A program made the position numbers and the translations under genes. From Chromatiales bacterium (GTDB lineage Bacteria; Pseudomonadota; Gammaproteobacteria; Steroidobacterales; GCA-2729495): DNA of 64,000 nt. The stretch spans positions 124,001-188,000 of the forward strand of contig JACKNI010000004.1 of the NCBI GenBank assembly GCA_024234935.1, written 5' to 3'. How positions within the stretch are numbered: position 1 is the first letter of the stretch; each line of letters begins with the position of its first letter. The notes beneath the pieces were generated by a model, which worked only from the letters and a program-made list of their open reading frames with translations, did not search any database and was not told the origin of the DNA. Positions 42,676-49,396 of this stretch are shown here, in pieces.

Positions 42676-44462
42676 CGGATGTACTGCGGGTCAAATACAC
42701 GGTATTCCATGGTCCGAGTCTTGTCGCACCATTTGCGGCCGTAGCCGCAGAGTTCCCGGAGCCGGTCGAGGCCGTCATGCCGGCCAAAGCGCTGGCCGAA
42801 AAACTCGCGAGCTTCATTCCGCGCGCACTGATGCGCCGCGTCGTTCTGCCGCCGGGAAACGTGAGTTTTGCGCAACTCGCGGCGGTGCTGGCGAGCGCCC
42901 TGCAGGACCTGCATGGCCGGCTCGGCCTGGACCTGCAGATCCAGCGTCTGAACGGTGATGTCTGCCGGATTCTGCTTGGCTATTACGATATCCAGGCGAG
43001 CATGATGGCGCTTGAGGTCGGTCTGGAACTCGCTACCGCATTTTTCAATGAAGCGGGTGGACGCGCCGTCGATTTGCAGCCGATAGAGGCACGTATGCAG
43101 ATGCTCGCATCGATGCTGCTGTTGCGCCAACCGGACCAGACAACCCGGGCACTGATGCGCGTCGCGCGTGCGCGGGGCATTCCGGTCTACCCGGTGTCGC
43201 CCGGTTCACGCATCTGGCTCTATGGGCAGGGGCGGGCCGGCCTGCACGGTTTCGTGGCGGCCAGTCACCGGGACTCGCTGAGCGGATTCAATCTGGCGCG
43301 CAACAAGTTGCTGGCAAGCCAGCTGATCGTACAACTGGGATTTCCTGGCGCCGGGGCCGCGCCGGTCAGCAGCCTTGCCGACGCGCGCCTGCATGTGCAG
43401 AAAACCGGATTTCCCGTGGTCATCAAGCCCAATGTCGGCCGGCAAGGCGAGGGTGTGACCGCGCAGGTCAGCAGCGATCACGAGCTGGAAGCGGCTTTCG
43501 AGACGGCCAACCGGGTTGCATCGGGCAGCGTTATGATCGAGCGGCATGTCTCCGGTGACGACCATCGGCTGACCGTGATCGGTGGCAGGTTGATCTGGGC
43601 CTCATGCCTGGCGCCGCCGCGGGTCGCCGGTGATGGCAGGCGGTCGATCAGGGAGCTGATCGATGCGGAGAATGAGCGGCGCAGGAAATCTGCACGAGAC
43701 GGTGCTGCCGTGGAGCTGACGCTGGATGCCGATATGCAGGGGCTGCTGGCGAAGCAGGGCTTCAGTGCAGAGGATCGGCCCGCAGCTGGCACGCAGGTGG
43801 CGCTGCGCAGTACCGCGAACATCTCTCGTGGTGGAACACTGAGGGACTGCACGGCAGAGATCCATCCGGATAACCGCGAGATGGCGGAATCGCTGGCACG
43901 CTGCTTCCATCTGGATGCGGCCGGTATCGACTTCATGACGCCGGACATCAGTCGCTCCTGGCGCGAGGTCGATTGCGCCGTCATCGAGATCAATGCCACG
44001 CCCGGCTTTTCTTCCGATGAGCGCGCGGTGCAGATCCTGCAGGCACGGTTCCCGCCGGGCTGCGATGGCCGCATCCCCACGGTCGTGCTGATCGGTGGCG
44101 ACGAGCAGCTGCTGATGCAGGCAGGCGATGCATTGCAGGCGAAGGGGGCATGCACGGGCGTGACTGACAGCCGGCGGACGCTGCTCGCCGGCCAGGAGCG
44201 CTTCGCGCCCCCGGCTGCGCTGGCTGATCGGGTACGCGGCCTGTTGCTTGATTCCAGCTGTGATGTGCTGCTGATTGGTATCACGCCTGCGGAGATCGAG
44301 GCACAGGGTTTCCCCGTTGATCGCTGCAGCCTGGCGCTGCTCAGCGCAGGGGCGGCGTTGTCAGTACCGCTGCGGACGCTGGTCGAGGCTTGTGCACAGC
44401 GCGTTGCAGACGGTGTGACGGCAGCAAGTATTGATCAGGAAGTAGCGACAATAAGCGCTTAG
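42672..44462 (+). CDS. Cyanophycin-synthetase-like ATP-grasp ligase with decayed Mur-ligase part
   Basis: 596 residues from ATG 42672. The N-terminal CphA-like domain (~1-190) and the ATP-grasp (~195-440) are visible: TGFPVVIKPNVGRQGEGV, VMIERHVSGDDHRLTVIGG, PPRVAGDGRRSIRELIDAEN and AVIEINATPGF. The last ~150 residues align by eye with the start of the CphA Mur-ligase domain. The P-loop GTNGKTTT is absent (IGGDEQLLMQ instead), and DRCSLALLSAG replaces the FDxC..VVTN region. Total length is about 270 short of CphA. One ATP-dependent ligation is expected: amide bond formation on an amino acid or peptide, not polymerisation. Coupled to GNAT-BKACE. Confidence 0.83.
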   Translation: MTDVLRVKYTVFHGPSLVAPFAAVAAEFPEPVEAVMPAKALAEKLASFIPRALMRRVVLPPGNVSFAQLAAVLASALQDLHGRLGLDLQIQRLNGDVCRILLGYYDIQASMMALEVGLELATAFFNEAGGRAVDLQPIEARMQMLASMLLLRQPDQTTRALMRVARARGIPVYPVSPGSRIWLYGQGRAGLHGFVAASHRDSLSGFNLARNKLLASQLIVQLGFPGAGAAPVSSLADARLHVQKTGFPVVIKPNVGRQGEGVTAQVSSDHELEAAFETANRVASGSVMIERHVSGDDHRLTVIGGRLIWASCLAPPRVAGDGRRSIRELIDAENERRRKSARDGAAVELTLDADMQGLLAKQGFSAEDRPAAGTQVALRSTANISRGGTLRDCTAEIHPDNREMAESLARCFHLDAAGIDFMTPDISRSWREVDCAVIEINATPGFSSDERAVQILQARFPPGCDGRIPTVVLIGGDEQLLMQAGDALQAKGACTGVTDSRRTLLAGQERFAPPAALADRVRGLLLDSSCDVLLIGITPAEIEAQGFPVDRCSLALLSAGAALSVPLRTLVEACAQRVADGVTAASIDQEVATISA

Positions 44463-44498
44463 ATAACAATACCTTGTGTAATAGTTATAAGGTACTAT
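44463..44498. terminator. AT-rich inverted repeat between convergent genes
   Basis: TACCTT (44471-44476) pairs with AAGGTA (44490-44495) around a 13-base AT-rich loop, in a 36-base AT-rich gap between two convergent genes. It lacks a GC-rich stem, so it would be a weak bidirectional terminator at best. It is unusual in base composition for this region. Confidence 0.3.
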
Positions 44499-45242
44499 TT
44501 ATCGATACTGCGGCGGTACATCGAGGCTGTCGTCGACGGCATGCCAGATGCCATTCATATAGTCCGGGTTGCCCACGCACCGCACGGTCAGTATCGCCAG
44601 GTCTGTACGCGTGATTTTTCTCATCAGGCGCTGATCGGTGCTGAGGCGGGCACTGCGCGTTGGCGGCTGATCCGCCGAAAGCAGTATGCCGTTGCGGATG
44701 ATCGTGTAGCCGATACCGCTGTCGATCAGCAATTGTTCCGCGCGCCCCTTGGCAGCGAGGGTCGAGCGCATCCGGCCAAAATTGGCCTGCGGAAACTGTT
44801 TCACGTTGTCACCGGCGCCGACGGAGCCCTCCAGGATGATCTGCTGGACGCCGCCGGCTTTTGCGCCGGCGATGATGTGCGCCATCGCCGTGGGGTAGAA
44901 CTCATCGTCGGCACTGCCGCGTGCCGTCGCATCGACTACGGTCCGGATATCCTTGCCGTCAAAAGCAGCCATGACCTGGGCGGCATCGAGAATGTCGCCG
45001 GCGACATAGCTGACTGCAAGACCATCCAGACGACCGCGGTCGGAGGAAGGGCGGACGAACACCGCAACCGGATGGCCGGCCCCTACCAGTTCGCGGACGA
45101 TGGCCGAACCCAGTTGCCCGGTGCCGCCGAAAACCAGCACCTTGTTTTCGCTGCTGGTCCGATCACTGCCGGCCTGACTGCTGCCGACGGACAACAGCAG
45201 AAGGGCGAGCATTTGCAACAGTTGGCTGGAGCCCGTGTTCAT
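44499..45242 (-). CDS. Exported NAD(P)-binding-fold protein (NmrA/atypical SDR)
   Basis: 247 residues. The Rossmann loop VLVFGGTGQLGSAIVREL is at ~34-51, followed by VAVFVRPSSDR, VAGDILDAAQV, the helix with IIAGAKAGGVQQIILEGSVGAG and TIIRNGILLS, all typical of atypical SDRs lacking the YxxxK pair. Unusually the first ~24 residues (LLQMLALLLLSVGSSQAGS) look like a signal peptide, which suggests export. Start ATG 45242. It is divergent from the CpcT-like gene (76 bases apart). Substrate unknown. Confidence 0.8.
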   Translation of the reverse strand: MNTGSSQLLQMLALLLLSVGSSQAGSDRTSSENKVLVFGGTGQLGSAIVRELVGAGHPVAVFVRPSSDRGRLDGLAVSYVAGDILDAAQVMAAFDGKDIRTVVDATARGSADDEFYPTAMAHIIAGAKAGGVQQIILEGSVGAGDNVKQFPQANFGRMRSTLAAKGRAEQLLIDSGIGYTIIRNGILLSADQPPTRSARLSTDQRLMRKITRTDLAILTVRCVGNPDYMNGIWHAVDDSLDVPPQYR

Positions 45243-45318
45243 GTCTGCTTTTTCCTGATACCGGTACGCGCCGTGTCTATAATCGATCTTGACATCAGTC
45301 TATTGGGGTATCCCGAAC

Positions 45319-46023
45319 ATGCGCAACCGGATCGTGCTCTTCCTGGGTCTGATGCTCGGCGCCATGGCGTCGGTCAGCGCGGATTCCTCGCCCGGCAGTG
45401 CCGATGCAGCGCGGACGCTCGAGCTGGTGCGCGCCTGGGTACACGGCCGGTACAGCAACGCGGCCCAGTTCGAGAGCGACCTGGCGCGGAAGTTGCCACC
45501 GGAACAGATTCACCGCCAGCTTTACCAGTTCTTCGCACCGTTGACAGCAGCGATTCCGGGCATCAACGGTTACCTGGTTTATCAACACGCTTCTGTGGAT
45601 GGCAGCTTCAGCCCGCCATCGCTGATCCGTATCGGTCTGCTGCAGTACTTCACCGATCCGCAGACTGGCAAGCTGGTGCAGCGCGAACTGAATTTCAGGG
45701 ACGGCGAGCGGTGGAAGAACGCGTATCAGCAGCCGGAGTTGCTGCAGCAGGTCACGATGGCCGACGTCGAGGTGAAACCGGGCTGTGATTTCGTGCTGAC
45801 TGCCAATGCCGCGGGAACTGAGGTTTCCGGCGTCATGCAGGAGCGGGTCTGCACCCTGTACAGCGAGGGTCTGAAAACCACGCTTTATGCGCGCGATGCA
45901 GTCGTCATCCGGCCGGACGAATACCAGTTCTGGGGGCAGTTCGTCGACGATAGCGGAGTGGTGCGCTGGGGCACCGAGAGCAGCGAGTACTACCGGATGT
46001 TTCGCCTCGCGGGCAGGCCCTGA
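45319..46023 (+). CDS. CpcT/CpeT-like exported protein
   Basis: 234 residues from ATG 45319. Signal peptide (~1-22, ending VSADS). The body matches the CpcT/CpeT lipocalin-like barrel: ELVRAWVHGRYSNAAQFESDL, PGINGYLVYQ, QRELNFRDGERWKNAYQQ and GCDFVLTANAAGTEVSG. CpeT proteins attach bilin chromophores in cyanobacteria, but homologues occur widely elsewhere with unknown role, and a signal peptide makes this one periplasmic. Some bilin link is possible because an RCC-reductase-like protein is encoded at 60125. A GCCGG-N6-CCGGC hairpin follows the stop (46047-46062). Confidence 0.82.
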   Translation: MRNRIVLFLGLMLGAMASVSADSSPGSADAARTLELVRAWVHGRYSNAAQFESDLARKLPPEQIHRQLYQFFAPLTAAIPGINGYLVYQHASVDGSFSPPSLIRIGLLQYFTDPQTGKLVQRELNFRDGERWKNAYQQPELLQQVTMADVEVKPGCDFVLTANAAGTEVSGVMQERVCTLYSEGLKTTLYARDAVVIRPDEYQFWGQFVDDSGVVRWGTESSEYYRMFRLAGRP

Positions 46024-46116
46024 CACCGTGGCTTTGACATAAGCGCGCCGGTTTCAGCCGGCAATCTGTCTAACGTGAGCGAAGTCGCAGGATTCCTTCC
46101 GTCAAATCGTCACCAT

Positions 46117-46222
46117 TCCCGGGCGACAAAGGCAAACCCGCTGAAAGGCGGGGACGCAAAGCCACCGGTCTAACGGTGCCTCGCATGCTGCGAGTTGCAC
46201 CCAGGACAGCGGGGCTGCCGAA
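46117..46222 (+). promoter_or_regulatory. c-di-GMP-I (GEMM) riboswitch
   Basis: The conserved core is clear: AAAGGCAAACCC, a stem capped by CTGAAAGG (GAAA tetraloop), GGGACGCAAAGCCACCGGTC with the tetraloop-receptor stem, TAACGGTGCC, and the closing GGACAGCGGGGCTGCCG (to 46220). This is the GEMM fold that binds c-di-GMP. By hand alignment to the Vibrio Vc2 aptamer, the base equivalent to G20 is G, favouring c-di-GMP over cGAMP. It lies in front of the thioredoxin-TPR-ExbBD-AgmX run. A 9-bp hairpin (46229-46250) follows but has no T-run, so control may be at translation or processing. A TTGACA at 46034-46039 may be the -35. Confidence 0.93.
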
Positions 46223-46338
46223 CTTCAACGCAGTTCTTTGGAGCTGCGTCATGCGTTCCCGCTGCCTTCAGCTGTTTCCCTTGTCTGCGTGTGAGCGCCA
46301 GCGCTGTGCTGGTTTCGCGGAGACAGGCTTTGAAGATC

Positions 46339-46884
46339 ATGGGTCGGCAGCACGGACAGATGCGCAGCAGAAGCGCTGCGCTGCGTACGTTCATGCGCCG
46401 GAACTGCCGTGTCCTGGCGCTCGCCGCGCTGCTTCTGCCAGTCGCGGTGCCGGCAAGCTCGGGTCTTGCCGGCCAACCAGCGCCTGATTTTGCACTCAAG
46501 AGTATCGCCGGCGCGAATCTGCGCCTGTCGGAGTATCGCGGCCAGGTCGTGCTGATCAGCTTCTGGGCGCAGTGGTGCAACCGGTGTACTGAGCAGTTGA
46601 GCATGCTCAGCGAGTTGCAGAAGCGCTATGGCGACGCGAATCTGCGCATCCTCGCCGTCAATATCGATCCGGATGACCAGGCCGCGCGGGAAACCGCCGG
46701 GCGCCTCAACATCACCGTGCTGCACGACGCCGATCAGTCGGTCGTCCGCGAGTACGACCCTTCCGTCCTTCCCTTCGCCGTGCTCGTCGACCCGCACGGC
46801 ACTGTCCGGCAAGTGCATGCCGGCTACCGCGCCGAAGACGCCGTGACCTTTGCCGATGAACTGGCTGCCCTGATTCTGGAATGA
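46339..46884 (+). CDS. TlpA-type periplasmic thioredoxin (CNRC active site)
   Basis: 181 residues if started at ATG 46339; ATG 46393 (MRRNCRVLAL) is a tighter signal-peptide start, and the frame runs back to 46195 inside the riboswitch, which is rejected. Signal peptide around VLALAALLLPVAVPAS. Thioredoxin fold with FWAQWCNRCTEQ; the usual Gly-Pro between the Cys is Asn-Arg, so the redox potential should differ from the CGPC protein at 34112. VNIDPDDQAARETAGRL and VLPFAVLVDPHG carry the insertion and cis-Pro (LP-F). First gene after the c-di-GMP riboswitch; a redox helper for the envelope complex is likely. Confidence 0.87.
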   Translation: MGRQHGQMRSRSAALRTFMRRNCRVLALAALLLPVAVPASSGLAGQPAPDFALKSIAGANLRLSEYRGQVVLISFWAQWCNRCTEQLSMLSELQKRYGDANLRILAVNIDPDDQAARETAGRLNITVLHDADQSVVREYDPSVLPFAVLVDPHGTVRQVHAGYRAEDAVTFADELAALILE

Positions 46885-46912
46885 ATGCTGCTGACCGATG
46901 CGGAGTAATGCG

Positions 46913-47476
46913 ATGAACCGTCTGACCATGAACATCTGCCTGACTGCGATGCTGCTGGGTGGCGCACTGGCCGCGAGGGCGGCACACGCCAGCGAGACTG
47001 TCGCTCCGGCCGCCGTGCCGGTGGCTGCCGTTTCCGGCGTCGACACCGAGATGCAGACGCTGAAGGATGATGTGCTGGACCTGAACCGCGAGCTGTTCAT
47101 GCTGGAGGAGGAACTTCTGTTTCCCGCCAACACGCAGGTCGCGGTTTTCGTGTCTATGGATGTCGGCGAGTTCTTTGCGCTTGATTCCGTGCAGCTGAAG
47201 ATCGATGACAAGCCGATCAGCAACTACCTGTATACCGAGCGCGAGCTGAAGGCACTGCTGCGCGGTGGTGTCCATCGCCTGTATCTGGGCAATCTCAAGA
47301 CCGGTGAGCATGAACTGACCGCCGTTTTCACCGGTCAGGGGCCGCACGCGCGTGACTACCGGCGCGGCGCCACACTGAAAGTCGAAAAGGGCGTAGGCGC
47401 CAAGTTTGTCGAGCTGCGTATTTCCGACCGGCAGAGCGCCCAGCAACCCGAGTTCGTGGTTCGCGAGTGGGAGTAG
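46913..47476 (+). CDS. Periplasmic protein with coiled coil, unknown family
   Basis: 187 residues from ATG 46913, with CGGAG 7 bases upstream. Signal peptide (~1-26, ending HASE), then a helix likely to coil (EMQTLKDDVLDLNRELFMLEEEL), then a beta-rich domain with KIDDKPISNYLYTERELKALL, GVHRLYLGNLKTGEHELTAVF and the ending ISDRQSAQQPEFVVREWE. The C-terminal sheet resembles small secreted carbohydrate- or protein-binding folds. It lies between the thioredoxin and the first TPR protein in an apparent operon. Confidence 0.78.
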   Translation: MNRLTMNICLTAMLLGGALAARAAHASETVAPAAVPVAAVSGVDTEMQTLKDDVLDLNRELFMLEEELLFPANTQVAVFVSMDVGEFFALDSVQLKIDDKPISNYLYTERELKALLRGGVHRLYLGNLKTGEHELTAVFTGQGPHARDYRRGATLKVEKGVGAKFVELRISDRQSAQQPEFVVREWE

Positions 47477-47485
47477 GGAGCTGCT

Positions 47486-49396
47486 GTGCCCTGCATTCGC
47501 GACAGTATCCCGGACCCGGGCCGCAGGCGATCCAGTCTGCGCGGCCTGATCGCCTTGCTGCTCCTTGCAGGCAGCGCTGCGGTGTCTGCGGCGGAGCCGG
47601 TGAGTGGCTCTGTGGTGCGCGATCTTTACTATGGCGAGGTCCTGTTCCAGTTCTACCAGGATGAGCACTTCGATGCGCTGACCCACCTGCTGGTTGCCCG
47701 TGACGCGGGCCGTGTCGGCAATCATGAGGCCGAATCCGAGCTGCTGCTCGGTGGACTCTATCTGCATTACGGTCAGCACATCCGTGCCGAACAGATCTTC
47801 AGCCGTCTGTTGCAGGATTCAACTGAAGCGGAGGTGCGCAACCGGGCATGGTTCTATCTGGGCAAGGTGCGGTACCAGCGCAGCCTGTATCCCGAAGCAC
47901 TGCAGGCTTTCGAGCGGATCTCCGGTGAACTTCCCGAAAGCCTGGAGGCCGAACTGCCGATGCTCAAGGCCCAGGCGTATCTCGCGCTCGGTCGTTTTGA
48001 CGCAGCGGTTGCCTTGCTGGACGGCTGGCGGGGCCCGGAAAGCTGGGTGGCCTACGCGCGCTACAACCTGGGCGTGGCGCTGGTGCGGCTTGATCGGCCG
48101 GAAGATGCGATTCGCCAGCTCGATCAGCTGGGCCGCAGCTCAGCCGATACTGCCGAACTGCGCGACCTGCGTGACAAGGCCAATCTCGCGCTCGGTTACC
48201 TCTATCTGCAGCAGGGTCGCGACAGCGAGGCTCGCCCGGTACTTGCGCGAGTACGCCTGAACGGACCCTTCTCCGCGAAGGCGCTGCTCGGCGCCGGGTG
48301 GGCGGATGCAGCGGCGCAGGACTACCGTGCCGCGTTGACACCGTGGCTCGAATTGCGCGACCGCGATCTGCTTGACAGCGCGGTGCAGGAGTCTCTGCTC
48401 GCGATTCCCTATGCCTGGGCGAGGCTCGATGCGCACAGCGAGGCGGCGGCCGGTTACCAGGCTGCACTGGATGCCTACGATGCCGAGATCGGCAAGCTCG
48501 ATGCCGCGATTGCAGGCAGCCGCTCCGGCCAGCTGGTACCCGCCATGCTCAGCGCCGATGATGCACGGATCGGCCGCTGGTACTGGCAGCTCGATGCGCT
48601 GCCCGACAGCGTTGAAACCCGTTATCTGTATGACCTGGTGGCGCGGCACAGCTTTCAGGAAGGCCTGCGCAATGTGCGTGACCTGGCGGCCCTTTCAGCC
48701 AACCTCGATGAGTGGCAGTCGAAGCTCGCAGCCTTCGAGCAGATGGTGGCGACGCGGCGCATGGCTTATGCGCAGCGCCAGGGTCGCGTTGCCGCCGGGC
48801 TCGACCAGGCTGGCATCGATGAGTTGCAGGCGCGGCGTGATGTGCTGGCGGCTCATCTTGAGCAGGTTGCAGAGTCACGCGATGTTGCCGGACTGGCGAC
48901 AACTGAAGAGCTCGATCGCTGGCAGCGTCTCGAAGCAGTCGGGGCAAGCCCGGTCCTGGCGGACGAAGCTGCCGGCGATGCCCGCGAACGCTATCGCCTC
49001 CTGAAGGGTGTGCTGAGCTGGGATCTGGACCGCGATTATCAATATCGACTGTGGCAGCAGCAGCGCAACCTCGCCCGGATCGACGCGTTGCTGGCCAGGG
49101 CGCAGTCCGCCCATGCATCGGGCGTGGCGGCCTGGCAGGACACGCCGGCAGAGCTGGATCGCTTCGCTGAGCGTATCGCCGGTCTTGCCCCGCGCATCAG
49201 CCGGATGCAGGCGGTGCTGGCGCGTGACCGCAACGCCGAAGAGCAGCGGCTGCAGGCGATGGCGACTGATGTACTCAACGAACAGCGTGAGCGGCTCCTC
49301 AGCTATCGCGTACAGGCGCGGTTTGCGCTGGCGACGATCTACGATCGCGCGGCCTCTTCCGCGCGTAGCGCTCCGGTCGCAGGTCCTGCCCCATGA
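47486..49396 (+). CDS. Exported TPR protein A
   Basis: 636 residues from GTG 47486 with GGGAG 6-10 bases upstream. N-terminal signal or anchor (~20-37). About eight TPR-like helical pairs in the first half (YGEVLFQFYQDEHFDALTHLL, AEQIFSRLLQDS, NLGVALVRLDRPEDAIRQLDQL). The second half is a long alpha-helical region ending with a basic coil (AEEQRLQAMATDVLNEQRERLL). The last 4 bases overlap the next gene. Such TPR proteins recruit partners in Tol/Exb-energised envelope complexes. Confidence 0.85.
   Translation: MPCIRDSIPDPGRRRSSLRGLIALLLLAGSAAVSAAEPVSGSVVRDLYYGEVLFQFYQDEHFDALTHLLVARDAGRVGNHEAESELLLGGLYLHYGQHIRAEQIFSRLLQDSTEAEVRNRAWFYLGKVRYQRSLYPEALQAFERISGELPESLEAELPMLKAQAYLALGRFDAAVALLDGWRGPESWVAYARYNLGVALVRLDRPEDAIRQLDQLGRSSADTAELRDLRDKANLALGYLYLQQGRDSEARPVLARVRLNGPFSAKALLGAGWADAAAQDYRAALTPWLELRDRDLLDSAVQESLLAIPYAWARLDAHSEAAAGYQAALDAYDAEIGKLDAAIAGSRSGQLVPAMLSADDARIGRWYWQLDALPDSVETRYLYDLVARHSFQEGLRNVRDLAALSANLDEWQSKLAAFEQMVATRRMAYAQRQGRVAAGLDQAGIDELQARRDVLAAHLEQVAESRDVAGLATTEELDRWQRLEAVGASPVLADEAAGDARERYRLLKGVLSWDLDRDYQYRLWQQQRNLARIDALLARAQSAHASGVAAWQDTPAELDRFAERIAGLAPRISRMQAVLARDRNAEEQRLQAMATDVLNEQRERLLSYRVQARFALATIYDRAASSARSAPVAGPAP

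Noticed and set aside
45319..46023. Evidence for a cyanobacterial phycobilisome
   Set aside because: A lone CpcT-like gene with signal peptide and no phycobiliprotein genes does not support it.
46226..46252. Rho-independent terminator as the riboswitch expression platform
   Set aside because: The 9-bp hairpin has no following T-run, so it is not an intrinsic terminator.
46195..46338. Upstream start of the thioredoxin gene within the riboswitch
   Set aside because: It lacks a ribosome-binding site, overlaps the aptamer, and has a Cys-rich non-signal N-terminus.
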